Positions 9,531-18,305 of a stretch of DNA of 64,000 bases are shown piece by piece. The notes beneath the pieces were generated by a model, which saw nothing but the letters and a program-made list of their open reading frames with translations, made no database searches and was not told the origin of the DNA. This stretch comes from Shinella kummerowiae (GTDB taxonomy: Bacteria > Pseudomonadota > Alphaproteobacteria > Rhizobiales > Rhizobiaceae), in NCBI RefSeq assembly GCF_009827055.1, contig NZ_WUMK01000003.1, positions 496,001 through 560,000 on the forward strand, read 5' to 3'. Every line of letters starts with the position of its first letter. Within the stretch, counting starts at the first letter, position 1. Position numbers and translations under genes: made by a program.

Positions 9531-11000
9531 GTGACAGCTCTCAATGCCATCATCGATTTGCTCAACACGATCTTCTGGGGCTATGTGCTCATCTACGGGC
9601 TGATCGCGGTCGGCATTTATTTCACCTTGCGTCTTCGCTTCATCCAGATCCTGCATTTCCCGGAAATGTTCCGCTCCGTGATGGCCGCACCGGCAAACGA
9701 CTCAAGCGGCATCACACCGTTCCAGGCGCTGTGCACCAGCCTTGCCTCCCGCGTTGGCACGGGCAACCTTGCCGGTGTCGCCGTCGCGCTTTTCCTCGGC
9801 GGGCCGGGCGCGCTATTCTGGATGTGGGTGGTGGCGGCCGTCGGCATGGCGACGGCCTATTCGGAAAGCGCGCTCGCGCAACTCTACAAGATCACCGACC
9901 ACAATGGGCAGTATCGCGGCGGGCCGGCCTTCTACATTTCGCGCGGCCTGAACGCACCCTGGGCCGGCGCCATCTTCTCCATCTGCCTGATCATCGCCTT
10001 CGGCCTCGTCTTCAACGCGGTGCAGGCGAATTCCATTGCCGACGCGATGCAGGGTGCCTTCGGCATCGACAAGATCTGGGTCGGCGTCGGGCTTGCGGTG
10101 CTGACCGCAGTGGTGATCTTCGGCGGGATCCGGCAGATCGCGCAGGTTGCCGAATATGTCGTGCCCTTCATGGCCGTCGCCTATCTCGGCATGGCCGTCT
10201 ATGTCGTGGTGACGAACATCACCGAAGTGCCGGCCGTGCTCTCGCTCATTGTCAAGAGCGCCTTCGGCATCGAGCAGGCCGCCGGTGGCGTGGCAGGCGC
10301 CATGCTGAACGGCGTCAAGCGCGGCCTCTTCTCCAACGAAGCCGGTATGGGTTCGGCGCCGAACATCGCAGCCGTTGCCACACCGTCGCCGCATCATCCG
10401 GCCAGCCAGGGCTTCGTGCAGGCGCTCGGCGTGTTCATCGACACGATCCTGATCTGCACGGCGACCGGCATCATGATCCTGCTGTCCGGCGTCATGACAC
10501 CCGGCTCCGAGCTGACCGGCACGCCGCTTACACAGGAAGCGATGGTTGCCCATATCGGCGAAGCGGGTCGCTATTTCATCGCCATAGCGATCTTCTTCTT
10601 CGCCTTCACGTCGATCATCGGAAATTACGCTTATTCGGAAAACGCGATGGTCTTCCTGAAGCTCGACAACAAGGGCACGATCGCTGCCTTGCGGGTCGCC
10701 GTGCTCTTGATGGTCATCTGGGGCGCCTATACGACCGTCGCGGTCGTCTTCAACATGGCCGACGCGGCAATGGGGCTGATGGCGTCGGTCAACCTCGTCG
10801 CCATCGTACTGCTCTCTGGCACCGTGGCGAAGCTGACGAAGGACTATTTCGATCAGAAAAAAACCGGCGACCCACGCTTCGATCCGGATGCCTATCCGGA
10901 ACTGAAGGGCAAGATCGAACACGCTATCTGGGTGCGGCAGCCGACACCCGTCACCAACGCAACCAGCGCCGACCAAGGAGCGCGCCAGACAGGGTCATGA
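9531..11000 (+). CDS. Sodium:alanine/glycine symporter (AGCS family)
   Basis: 489-residue inner-membrane symporter with about ten or more helices. Family landmarks are 'SLASRVGTGNLAGVAVALFL' near residue 70, 'NEAGMGSAPN' mid-protein and 'YSENAMVFLKL' late. The start is GTG at 9531 with AAGGAGAC just upstream; the frame stays open 228 bases further upstream, but that stretch holds the palindromic leader and lacks protein-like sequence. It imports small neutral amino acids (alanine, glycine) with Na+. A glycine-to-pyruvate operon 20 kb away could use glycine it imports (inference). Its 3' end overlaps the convergent nrsF gene by 50 bases. Confidence 0.9.
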   Translation: MTALNAIIDLLNTIFWGYVLIYGLIAVGIYFTLRLRFIQILHFPEMFRSVMAAPANDSSGITPFQALCTSLASRVGTGNLAGVAVALFLGGPGALFWMWVVAAVGMATAYSESALAQLYKITDHNGQYRGGPAFYISRGLNAPWAGAIFSICLIIAFGLVFNAVQANSIADAMQGAFGIDKIWVGVGLAVLTAVVIFGGIRQIAQVAEYVVPFMAVAYLGMAVYVVVTNITEVPAVLSLIVKSAFGIEQAAGGVAGAMLNGVKRGLFSNEAGMGSAPNIAAVATPSPHHPASQGFVQALGVFIDTILICTATGIMILLSGVMTPGSELTGTPLTQEAMVAHIGEAGRYFIAIAIFFFAFTSIIGNYAYSENAMVFLKLDNKGTIAALRVAVLLMVIWGAYTTVAVVFNMADAAMGLMASVNLVAIVLLSGTVAKLTKDYFDQKKTGDPRFDPDAYPELKGKIEHAIWVRQPTPVTNATSADQGARQTGS

Positions 11001-11586
11001 TGGCAATGGCGATCGTGTACCAGGTGGCGAGAAAGAGCGGACTGTCGTCGGGGCAGTGCCAGGCATAGATGGCGGCAGCGACAGCGCCCGCGGCAAACCC
11101 CGCAGCGCTACCGGCCGCTGTCGGATTGGCAGGCGCACCCTTTTTCAGCGCCCAGAACAGCCCCGCAAAGGGCGCAAGGGAGAGAACCGGAACGAAGAAC
11201 AGGCAGAACAGCGCGTTGCGGCCGACGAGATTTGCTTTCCACGCGTCCGAAGGGAGAACAACGAGCTCCGCAACGACCGCGACCGCCACCATCAGTGCCG
11301 GCACCGCGAGCAGAAGGGTGGGAATGCGCATCGGCTCGCCCGGTCGACCGATCCGCATGGCGAGCCGCACCGCAAGGACGGCAAGGACGATCGTCACGAC
11401 GATTTTGAAGCACACCCGCGCGGTCTCGAACACTGTCGCCATGTTGTGCCGGAGGCCGACGGTGACGACGAGAAGCAACGCGGAGAAGACGAAGCCCGCA
11501 ACGATCGCGATCGCAAGCGCCCGGCCGTAGCGCATGCCTACGGGCGCATCTTGCGTCATCAGGGTGATCAGGTCGTCGGTCTTCAT
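10951..11586 (-). CDS. nrsF: Anti-sigma factor NrsF (DUF1109)
   Basis: 211 residues with six predicted transmembrane segments and a short cytosolic N-terminus (MKTDDLITLMTQDAPV). This matches the NrsF/DUF1109 family of membrane anti-sigma factors, which hold SigF-type ECF sigmas inactive until a metal or redox signal arrives. It starts one base after the sigma gene stop, so the two are translated together. Cysteines in the membrane region ('ARVCFKIV', 'ALFCLFF', 'AWHCPDD') are candidates for the sensor residues described in the family. The 3' end overlaps the symporter gene by 50 bases on the opposite strand. Confidence 0.85.
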   Translation of the reverse strand: MKTDDLITLMTQDAPVGMRYGRALAIAIVAGFVFSALLLVVTVGLRHNMATVFETARVCFKIVVTIVLAVLAVRLAMRIGRPGEPMRIPTLLLAVPALMVAVAVVAELVVLPSDAWKANLVGRNALFCLFFVPVLSLAPFAGLFWALKKGAPANPTAAGSAAGFAAGAVAAAIYAWHCPDDSPLFLATWYTIAIAIMTLSGALLGRRWLRW

Positions 11587-11587
11587 G

Positions 11588-12142
11588 TCATTCGCTCCGA
11601 TAGAGGGCAGCCAGCGATTTCAGCGCCCGGTGGAGGGAGACGCGCACGGCCACCTCCGTCATTTTCAACCGTGCCGCCGTTTCCCTGATGCCTGCTCCTT
11701 CCAGGGAAATCGAGCGGACGATGTCCCGCTGCGGTTCCTTCAACTGGGCCAGGACCGTCTCGGTGTCGAGCCGGTCGGCGGCCTCATGCGTCCCGTCCTC
11801 CGCCTCCAGGAAATCGGAGACATCGTCGATCGGCACATTCACATGCCGGCCACGGCGGCGCAGGCTGTCGATCAGCTTGTTGCGCACGATGGTCGTGAGC
11901 CACGGGCCGAGCGGCCGCGCCGGATCCCAGGTACCGCGCTTCAGGTGGATCGCCAGCAGCACTTCCTGCACGACGTCCTCCGCCTCGCTCGCAGGCGCAC
12001 CGAACTGATCGCAGCGCCGCCGCGCCATGGCGCGCAGATGAGGTGTCACCGCCAGGAGGAAACGGTTATAGGCTTGCGCGTCGCCCTTGATGGCGAGGCG
12101 CAGCCAGGCCGCCCATTCCTCTTCACGCACCGATTGTTTCAC
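11588..12142 (-). CDS. sigF: ECF RNA polymerase sigma factor, SigF/NrsF group
   Basis: 184 residues with sigma region 2 ('EAEDVVQEVLLAIHLKRGTW', about residues 53-72) and region 4 ('ETAARLKMTEVAVRVSLHRA', near the C-terminus). Together with nrsF and the divergent DUF2282/DUF692/DUF2063/DoxX operon it matches the Caulobacter SigF-NrsF module that answers heavy metals. Start is GTG at 12142; a second in-frame GTG four codons on is possible, and neither has a strong ribosome site. A GTAACA-N16-CGTA promoter lies 13-38 bases upstream, matching the one before bufA, so the gene is probably self-activated. Confidence 0.9.
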   Translation of the reverse strand: MKQSVREEEWAAWLRLAIKGDAQAYNRFLLAVTPHLRAMARRRCDQFGAPASEAEDVVQEVLLAIHLKRGTWDPARPLGPWLTTIVRNKLIDSLRRRGRHVNVPIDDVSDFLEAEDGTHEAADRLDTETVLAQLKEPQRDIVRSISLEGAGIRETAARLKMTEVAVRVSLHRALKSLAALYRSE

Positions 12143-12154
12143 TGCTGTCTACCC

Positions 12155-12180
12155 TACGTCGGGGAACACAAACTTGTTAC
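12155..12180 (-). promoter_or_regulatory. Predicted ECF promoter of the sigma/nrsF genes
   Basis: On the minus strand GTAACA (12175-12180) is followed after exactly 16 bases by CGTA (12155-12158). The same -35/spacer/-10 layout occurs ahead of bufA. Transcription would begin only a few bases before the sigma GTG, giving a very short leader. Assignment rests on this shared pattern and on recalled SigF promoters with GTAACC and CGAA-like elements. Confidence 0.65.
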
Positions 12181-12292
12181 CACGCTCGATAAAACAAATT
12201 CGTAACAAGCATAAGCCACTGACAGAAAACGAATTTTTCTTCCAGTCGGATTGTGCTGGCGGGCATGACCGAAAAAATCGGCACCCTGCCGT

Positions 12293-12318
12293 GTAACGTA
12301 GAACAGGTCCTTTGCGTA
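12293..12318 (+). promoter_or_regulatory. Predicted ECF promoter of the bufferin operon
   Basis: GTAACG (12293-12298), a 16-base spacer, then CGTA (12315-12318), the same layout as the promoter of the divergent sigma gene. It lies about 48 bases before the bufA ATG, leaving a leader of roughly 40 bases. This is the expected target of the SigF-like sigma. Confidence 0.7.
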
Positions 12319-12365
12319 GCCGTGAATGCACAGCCAATCGCGGCTGCCACCAACGGAGACATCCT

Positions 12366-12647
12366 ATGAAGACCACGATCGCCACCCTCGCCCTCGCCGG
12401 TTCGCTTGCCTCTGCGCTTGTCGCCATCGCCACGCCGGCGGCTGCCGAAGATGCCAAGGAAAAGTGCTACGGCATCGCGATGAAGGGCCAGAACGACTGC
12501 GCCGCAGGCCCGGGCACGACCTGCGCCGGCACGTCGAAGATCGACTACCAGAAGAACGCCTTCAAGCTGGTTCCCAAGGGCACCTGCATGTCGATGAAGA
12601 CCCCCGATGGACACGGCATGCTGGAACAGGGTGCTGCGCCGGCCTGA
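12366..12647 (+). CDS. bufA: Bufferin precursor peptide (DUF2282), copper-binding RiPP
   Basis: 93 residues: a Sec signal peptide (about 1-27, ending AAA) and a mature part with four cysteines, C34, C45, C53 and C74, in the DUF2282 pattern KCYG...NDC...TTC...KGTC. DUF2282 proteins are bufferins: exported ribosomal peptides whose cysteines are modified by a DUF692 enzyme with its DUF2063 partner, so that they bind copper in the periplasm. Both partner genes follow immediately. ATG at 12366 is chosen because it begins the signal peptide; the upstream in-frame extension covers the promoter. Metal identity (copper) is carried over from characterised members. Confidence 0.88.
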   Translation: MKTTIATLALAGSLASALVAIATPAAAEDAKEKCYGIAMKGQNDCAAGPGTTCAGTSKIDYQKNAFKLVPKGTCMSMKTPDGHGMLEQGAAPA

Positions 12648-12717
12648 GGTCACGTCGGACACAATGGGCGGCGTCTCTCCCCAGGCGCCGTCACCTTCCT
12701 CTTCAGAAAGGCCCGCC

Positions 12718-13572
12718 ATGATCGCCTCCACCCTTCCGCGCCGTGCCGGCATCGGTTTCAAGCCGGAGCACTTCGTCGATATTCTCGCCGCGCCGCAACC
12801 CATCGGCTTTTTCGAGGTTCACGCGGAAAACTACATGGGTGCCGGCGGTCCGCCGCATGCACAGCTCGGCCGGTTGCGCGAGGACTACGCGCTTTCCATC
12901 CATGGCGTCGGCCTGTCCATCGGCTCCATGCAGCCGCTCGACCGAGATCATCTCAGCCGGCTGAAGACCCTGTGCGACCGCTATCAGCCGGAGAGTTTTT
13001 CCGAGCATCTCGCCTGGTCGACCCATGACAGCGTCTTCCTCAACGATCTTCTGCCGCTTCCCTATACCGAGGCAACCCTTGCCCAGGTGGTCGATCACGT
13101 CGAACAGGTCCAGGCCACGCTGGGGCGGCAGATGCTGCTGGAAAACCCCGCCACCTATCTGCTTTTCCAGGAGAGCACGATCGAGGAAACGGATTTCCTC
13201 GCCGAGGTCGCGCGGCGCACCGGCTGCGGCCTGCTGCTCGACGTCAACAACGTCTTCGTCGCGGCGACGAACCACAATCTCGATCCCTATGACTACATCG
13301 CGCGCTTTCCCTTGGAGGCCGTGCGCGAAATCCACCTCAGCGGTCATTCCGAAACGGTGGACGATCTCGGTGCACCGCTTCTCATCGACAGCCATGATAC
13401 ACCGGTGAAAGATCCGGTCTGGGCGCTCTACGAAACGGTCATCGGCCGCATCGGCCCGATTGCCAGTCTCGTCGAATGGGACAACGATGTGCCGGCCTGG
13501 CCGGTGCTTCGCGCCGAAGCGGGCGCAGCACAGGACATCCTCGACGCCGCCACGCGGCAAAGGGCGGCTTGA
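12718..13572 (+). CDS. bufB: Multinuclear iron oxygenase of bufferin maturation (DUF692)
   Basis: 284-residue TIM-barrel MNIO enzyme that converts cysteines of the DUF2282 peptide to heterocyclic thiol products in characterised systems. Metal-ligand motifs of DUF692 are all present in order: 'SIHGVGLS', 'FSEHLAW', 'LENPATY', 'LLLDVNNV', 'EIHLSGHS', 'DSHDTPV' and 'VEWDNDVP'. ATG at 12718 has AGAAAGG upstream and begins the conserved 'GIGFKPEHF' N-terminus; an in-frame extension upstream is not conserved-looking. It is followed after 3 bases by bufC, whose product presents the peptide to the enzyme. Confidence 0.92.
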   Translation: MIASTLPRRAGIGFKPEHFVDILAAPQPIGFFEVHAENYMGAGGPPHAQLGRLREDYALSIHGVGLSIGSMQPLDRDHLSRLKTLCDRYQPESFSEHLAWSTHDSVFLNDLLPLPYTEATLAQVVDHVEQVQATLGRQMLLENPATYLLFQESTIEETDFLAEVARRTGCGLLLDVNNVFVAATNHNLDPYDYIARFPLEAVREIHLSGHSETVDDLGAPLLIDSHDTPVKDPVWALYETVIGRIGPIASLVEWDNDVPAWPVLRAEAGAAQDILDAATRQRAA

Positions 13573-13575
13573 GCG

Positions 13576-14361
13576 ATGTCCGCCGCCACGCAGAACGCCT
13601 TCGCCGTCGGCCTCTTCGATATGACCCCGCCGCCCGCCGGGTTGACGGCTTGGAATGCCGCCGTGCCGGAGCGACGCTACGGGGTCTACCGCAACAATGT
13701 TTCCTCCAGCCTCACCGGCGCCCTCGCCTCCCGCTTTCCGGCGACGGAAACCATTGTCGGTCCAGAATTCTTTGGCGCGATGGCGCAAGCCTTCATTCGG
13801 CTCCACCCGCCGCACTCCCCCTTGCTTCTCGCCTATGGCGACGACTTTCCCGATTTCATCGCCGATTTCGAACCGGCAGCCGAACTGGCCTATCTACCGG
13901 ACGTAATGCGCCTGGAGGTCGCCCGTGGAAAGGCCTATCACGCGGCGGACGTGACATCGATCGATCCGCAGGCGCTTGCCGCCGTCGCGCCGGCCCGGCT
14001 TGGCTCGCTCGTCTTCGCGCCGCACCCGTCCCTGTCGATCCTCTCGTCCTTCCATCCGATGGTGACGATCTGGGCGATGAATTCCGGTCACCAGCCGCTT
14101 GCCATCATCGAAGGCTGGCACGGCGAGGACGCGCTGATCGCACGCCCAGCCATGATCGTCGAGGTCGTCCCGCTTGCACCGGGCGGTGCAACCTTCTTCC
14201 GCCAGCTTGCCGCCGGCACAGTGCTTGCCGGAGCCGCAGAGGCTGCCATCCGGGCGGATGCGCGCTTCGATGTCACGACGAACCTTGCAACGCTGCTCCG
14301 CAGCGGAGCCTTCACCACCTTCAGCCAGGAGAACACTGATGAAGACCGAGACCATGCCTGA
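13576..14361 (+). CDS. bufC: DUF2063 peptide-recognition partner of bufferin maturation
   Basis: 261 residues with the DUF2063 N-terminal helical domain ('[20 protein letters not shown]', about residues 34-53; '[17 protein letters not shown]', about 107-123) and a C-terminal beta-rich domain. In bufferin and other MNIO systems this partner binds the precursor leader and the DUF692 enzyme. It starts 3 bases after bufB and overlaps the DoxX gene by 23 bases. Cytosolic. Confidence 0.9.
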   Translation: MSAATQNAFAVGLFDMTPPPAGLTAWNAAVPERRYGVYRNNVSSSLTGALASRFPATETIVGPEFFGAMAQAFIRLHPPHSPLLLAYGDDFPDFIADFEPAAELAYLPDVMRLEVARGKAYHAADVTSIDPQALAAVAPARLGSLVFAPHPSLSILSSFHPMVTIWAMNSGHQPLAIIEGWHGEDALIARPAMIVEVVPLAPGGATFFRQLAAGTVLAGAAEAAIRADARFDVTTNLATLLRSGAFTTFSQENTDEDRDHA

Positions 14362-14809
14362 TCTTGCAGGCCCCTTGCCGAAGCGGTTCTTCGAGCAGGT
14401 GGTCCAGACCCTCGATCGTATCCCGAACGATCTCATCGCGCTCGTGGCGCGCCTCTCCATCGCCGCCGTCTTCTGGCAATCCGGACAGACGAAGGTCGAG
14501 GGTTGGATGCTCTCCGACAACGCGCTCTATCTGTTCGAGAACGAATACAAGCTGCCGCTCATCGATCCCTGGCTCGCCGCGCATCTCGCCGCCTTCGCCG
14601 AGCACTTTTTTCCGATCCTGCTGGTCATCGGCCTTGCCACCCGCTTCTCCGCGCTGGCGCTTCTGGGAATGACGCTGGTGATCGAGATTTTCGTCTATCC
14701 CGACGCCTGGCCGACGCACGGCACCTGGGCCGCCTGCCTGCTGTTCATCGCGGCACGCGGACCGGGACTGTTTTCGCTGGATGCGGTGATCGCCAGAATG
14801 GCCCGCTAA
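14339..14809 (+). CDS. DoxX-family membrane protein of the bufferin operon
   Basis: 156 residues with four transmembrane helices; '[19 protein letters not shown]' and '[20 protein letters not shown]' are typical of DoxX. Such a gene is the usual fourth member of DUF2282/DUF692/DUF2063 operons (sometimes called bufD); its role is unclear, perhaps membrane redox support. ATG at 14339 has AGGAG eight bases upstream and overlaps the end of bufC, indicating translational coupling. Confidence 0.85.
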   Translation: MKTETMPDLAGPLPKRFFEQVVQTLDRIPNDLIALVARLSIAAVFWQSGQTKVEGWMLSDNALYLFENEYKLPLIDPWLAAHLAAFAEHFFPILLVIGLATRFSALALLGMTLVIEIFVYPDAWPTHGTWAACLLFIAARGPGLFSLDAVIARMAR

Positions 14810-14857
14810 AATCGACGCCAACGCCGCAACCGCGCTCGGAGTGTTTGCGGCATGGCC

Positions 14858-16555
14858 TCAATGTTGCAGAGTGCGCAGCGGCGTGCCGCTTCGCTGGGTG
14901 ACGCCGATACCGGACGCGATGCCGACCGCCGCATTGGAGGCCGCGAGCAGCGGCTTGCCGCGGACAATATCCGAAGCGCGTTCGGCGAGCATGATGGTCG
15001 GCGCATTGAGGTTCGCGTTTGGCTCGGCGGGGAAGACGGAGCTGTCGATGACCCGAAGCCCTTCGACGCCCCGCACCTTGAGATCACTGTCGACGACGGC
15101 CATGGCATCCTCACCCATGCGGCAGGAGCCGCAGGGATGGTAGGTGCTCTCCATGGTTTCGCGCACCCAGGCGTCGATCTCGTCATTGCTGCGCACATCC
15201 TTGCCCGGCGCAATCTCCTCGCCACGGAAACGGTCGAAGGCTGGCTGGGCAATGATCTCCCGGGTGAGCCGCAGGCAGCGGCGGAAACCCTCGCGGTCCT
15301 CTTCACGGTCAAGGTAGTTGATGAGGATGTCCGGCTGCTCGTGCGCTTCCGGTGAGCGCAGGCGCACGTAACCGCGACTCTTCGGCTTGTTCGGCCCGGT
15401 CAGCACCATGAAGCCGTGACCATCGAGCGGCTTCTTGCCGTCATAGCGCATCGCGGCGGGCAGGAAGTGGAACTGGATATCCGGCCATTGCAATGACGCG
15501 TCGGAGCGGATGAAGCCGCCGCTCTCGAAATGATTGGAGACCGAAAGACCTTTCTTGAACAGCAGCCATTCCGCGCCGATCATTGCCTTGCTCAAGAGCC
15601 CCATCTTGCCGTTCAGCGTAATCGGCTCCTTACAGGCATATTGAATATAGACTTCCGAATGGTCCTGCAGGTTCTCGCCGACGCCCGGCAGGTCGTGCAG
15701 CACCGCGACACCCGCCTTCTGTAGAAGGGCGGCCGGGCCGATGCCGGAACGCTGCAGCAAATGCGGGGAGCCGATCGGACCGGACGAGATCAGCACCTCG
15801 CCCGTGGCCTTCGCCACGATGCGCTGGCCGCCACCGAGTTCGTATTCGGCACCGACGGCCCGTTTGCCATCGAGGATCACGCGCCGCGTCATGGCATGGG
15901 TGATGACGGTGAGGTTCGGCCGGCTCATCGCCGGCTTCAGATAGGCGTTCGCCGTCGACCAGCGCACGCCGTCCTTGACGGTCATGTGCATGGGGCCGAA
16001 GCCTTCCTGCATATGGCCGTTCGGGTCTTCCGTCGTGATGTAGCCCGCCTCGTGGCCGGCATCGACGAAAGCCTTGTAGAGCGGGTTCTTCATCTTGTTG
16101 CCGGCATTGGTGGCAAGCGGGCCGGAAGCGCCGCGATACGCGTCGCCCCCGTCCTGCCAGCTTTCGGCGCGCTGGAAATAGGGCAGACAATTGGCATAGC
16201 GCCAGCCGCGCGCGCCCAACGCCTCCCACTCGTCGAAGTCACTGGCATGGCCGCGCATGTAGACAAGCCCGTTGATCGACGAGGAGCCGCCGATGACCTT
16301 GCCGCGCGGGCAATGGACCTGGCGCCCGCCGAGACCAGGCTCCGGCAAGGTCATGTATTTCCAGTTGTATTTGGTGCCGTTCATCGGAATGGACAGCGCC
16401 GTCGGCATCTGGATGAAGATCGACTTGTCGCTGCCGCCATATTCGAGGACCAGGACCTTGGTGGCCGGATCTTCCGAAAGACGGTTGGCAAGCACGCAGC
16501 CGGCCGATCCGGCACCGATGATGATGTAGTCGTAGGTCTCGGTCATGGCGGTCAT
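14858..16555 (-). CDS. GMC-family alcohol dehydrogenase, choline dehydrogenase-like
   Basis: 565-residue FAD flavoprotein oxidising an alcohol to an aldehyde. FAD-binding '[20 protein letters not shown]' lies near the N-terminus; the GMC signature '[20 protein letters not shown]' follows at about 80-100, and the C-terminal catalytic region has '[19 protein letters not shown]', with the His of YHPCGSC as the likely base. Start ATG at 16555 lies 7 bases after the permease stop; ATG at 16546 (MTETYDY) is equally likely. It resembles BetA, but the adjoining NCS1 permease, aldehyde dehydrogenase and ureohydrolases suggest another amino or guanidino alcohol (inference). Confidence 0.85.
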   Translation of the reverse strand: MTAMTETYDYIIIGAGSAGCVLANRLSEDPATKVLVLEYGGSDKSIFIQMPTALSIPMNGTKYNWKYMTLPEPGLGGRQVHCPRGKVIGGSSSINGLVYMRGHASDFDEWEALGARGWRYANCLPYFQRAESWQDGGDAYRGASGPLATNAGNKMKNPLYKAFVDAGHEAGYITTEDPNGHMQEGFGPMHMTVKDGVRWSTANAYLKPAMSRPNLTVITHAMTRRVILDGKRAVGAEYELGGGQRIVAKATGEVLISSGPIGSPHLLQRSGIGPAALLQKAGVAVLHDLPGVGENLQDHSEVYIQYACKEPITLNGKMGLLSKAMIGAEWLLFKKGLSVSNHFESGGFIRSDASLQWPDIQFHFLPAAMRYDGKKPLDGHGFMVLTGPNKPKSRGYVRLRSPEAHEQPDILINYLDREEDREGFRRCLRLTREIIAQPAFDRFRGEEIAPGKDVRSNDEIDAWVRETMESTYHPCGSCRMGEDAMAVVDSDLKVRGVEGLRVIDSSVFPAEPNANLNAPTIMLAERASDIVRGKPLLAASNAAVGIASGIGVTQRSGTPLRTLQH

Positions 16556-16562
16556 CCAAAGG

Positions 16563-18026
16563 TTACGGGTAGAGGCCCCAGCCGCGCCCGCGGGCGAAGA
16601 GCCGGGTCAGGACATAATGGACCGTGCCGGCTGCAAGGCAGGAAGGTACGGAGGCGGTCAGGTATTTGAAGATCGGCAGGCTTGCGAGCGTCTGCGGATT
16701 GAAGACGAGCACATAGACCCCGAAGCCGACGGCAAGCGCGAAGAGGCCGATCGGGTTGAAGCCGCCCCAGAACCGGTAGGGACCGTTTTCCTGCGGGGCG
16801 TGCAGGCTGCGCACGTCGAGTTTCTGGCGACGCAGGAAGAAGTAATCGGCGATGCCGATGCCGGCGAGCGCGGAATTGAGCGCCGAGGTCCAGACGAGGA
16901 AGATGAAGAACCCGTCATACATCTGCGGATAGAAGACCACGAGACCGAGCGGGATGACGCAGAAGAGGAAAAGGATCGCGCCCCAGGAAATGGCGCGGAT
17001 GGACGCCGTTCCCACCTGCCGCAGGCCGACGATGGAGGTGTAGAGAATGTTCGCCATCGAGGTCATGTTGGCGAAGGCGACGAAGAGCAGCGCGATGATA
17101 CCGATGACGGGACCGGCGATCTTGGTCATCCAGATCGTCGGGTCGCTGTCGCCGAGCGCGACAGCAGCGAGCAGGCCGACGATTTCGCCGAGCGCAGCGG
17201 CGCCGAAGATGCCGACGATATTGGGCCAGAAGGCAGTACGCTCTTTCTTGGTGAGGCGGGCAAGGTTGCCGATATAGGGCCACCAGGAGAAGCCTGCGGC
17301 AAGGTTCACTTCGACGGCAATGATGAAGTTGAGCGTATTGTCCTCGAAAGGCGGGGCAAGTGCCGGCATCGCCAGCAGCTCGGAGAAGGAGCGGTGCTGA
17401 AGGATGAGGTAGAGCATCACGATCATCAGGATCACCAATGCGGGCGAGACGATCATGTTGAAGAACTTGATCGAGGTCGGCCCCTTGGCGACGATGAACC
17501 AGGTGACGAGGATGGCGCCGACGGCGGCGATGATCATCTTGATGCCGGTCGGATTGGCCGCCTCGCCGGCACTCAGCGCCGTAAGCCCGTCGATCGAGCG
17601 GCCGAACATCATGGCAAGCACGGCAAGCCAGCCCATGGTGAGGACGACCACGGCGAGCACATAGACGACGCGGCTGCCGTTATAGCCGAACTGGCTGCGC
17701 AGGGCGATGAACTGCTCGATGCCATAGCGGCCGGAAATCGGCGTGGTGGCGAGCGCCGTCAGCATGACGCCGACGATATTGCCGATGATGATGGCGGCGA
17801 TGCCTTCCTTCGGCCCAACGAACAGGCCGACCGAGCCGCCGATCAGGAAGGCCCAGGTGGCGATGGCGAGCGCGGAATTGGCGTACGTGAATTCCCAGAA
17901 ACCCCAGAGCCGCTCGGATGGCAGGAGTGGCGCATCGCCGCGTTCGGCGGCAGCGCGGTTGCGCTCGGCTTCCGCCCGTTCGGTTTCGGCGGCGGCAAAA
18001 CCGCCATGGGTGACGTGATCAGTCAT
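16563..18026 (-). CDS. NCS1-family permease (purine/cytosine/hydantoin type)
   Basis: 487-residue inner-membrane transporter with about twelve helices. N-terminal '[20 protein letters not shown]' and '[20 protein letters not shown]' fit the nucleobase:cation symporter-1 family, which carries purines, cytosine, allantoin, hydantoins and thiamine. The substrate is not decided by sequence alone. It lies in a row with a 55-residue membrane protein (one-base gap), a GMC dehydrogenase and an aldehyde dehydrogenase, so it probably imports the compound they oxidise. Confidence 0.85.
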   Translation of the reverse strand: MTDHVTHGGFAAAETERAEAERNRAAAERGDAPLLPSERLWGFWEFTYANSALAIATWAFLIGGSVGLFVGPKEGIAAIIIGNIVGVMLTALATTPISGRYGIEQFIALRSQFGYNGSRVVYVLAVVVLTMGWLAVLAMMFGRSIDGLTALSAGEAANPTGIKMIIAAVGAILVTWFIVAKGPTSIKFFNMIVSPALVILMIVMLYLILQHRSFSELLAMPALAPPFEDNTLNFIIAVEVNLAAGFSWWPYIGNLARLTKKERTAFWPNIVGIFGAAALGEIVGLLAAVALGDSDPTIWMTKIAGPVIGIIALLFVAFANMTSMANILYTSIVGLRQVGTASIRAISWGAILFLFCVIPLGLVVFYPQMYDGFFIFLVWTSALNSALAGIGIADYFFLRRQKLDVRSLHAPQENGPYRFWGGFNPIGLFALAVGFGVYVLVFNPQTLASLPIFKYLTASVPSCLAAGTVHYVLTRLFARGRGWGLYP

Positions 18027-18027
18027 C

Positions 18028-18195
18028 TCATGCCCCCCAGATCCAGAAGGCGACGACCAGCAGCAGCGTCAACGCCGCCATGCCAGCATAGTCGATGGCG
18101 GTCATCTTGCCTTCGAAGCGGTGGCCCGCCTCGATGTCCTCGTAGATGCGGGCGCGGCGCGCCAGTTCGTTCTGCCAGGCAATATCGTTGTCCAT
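18028..18195 (-). CDS. Small single-helix membrane protein, NCS1 permease partner candidate
   Basis: 55 residues: a charged N-terminal half (MDNDIAWQNELARRARIYED) that can form an amphipathic helix, then one transmembrane helix at about 37-54 ('AGMAALTLLLVVAFWIWG'). ATG at 18195 has a strong AGGGG ribosome site seven bases upstream; the frame is open further upstream but without one. It ends one base before the permease start, so the two are coupled. The layout recalls small accessory subunits of sodium symporters. Function not known. Confidence 0.7.
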   Translation of the reverse strand: MDNDIAWQNELARRARIYEDIEAGHRFEGKMTAIDYAGMAALTLLLVVAFWIWGA

Positions 18196-18305
18196 TGTCG
18201 TTCCCCTTTCGCGCCGCGCCTTGAGGCGTCTGTCCGCGATGAAGGCGGCCCCATCAGCCGCCCGTGATCGTGAAGCGGCCACCCATGGGCGGCGGCCGGC
18301 AAGGT

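Noticed and set aside
14823-14851. Terminator after the DoxX gene (GCCGCAA/TTGCGGC)
   Set aside because: A 7-bp stem with a 15-base loop and no T-tract is too weak to annotate as a feature.
16545-18224. 559-residue plus-strand open frame across the NCS1 permease
   Set aside because: Composition is Asp/Glu/Arg/Gly low-complexity, the mirror of a membrane protein; no ribosome site or motif.
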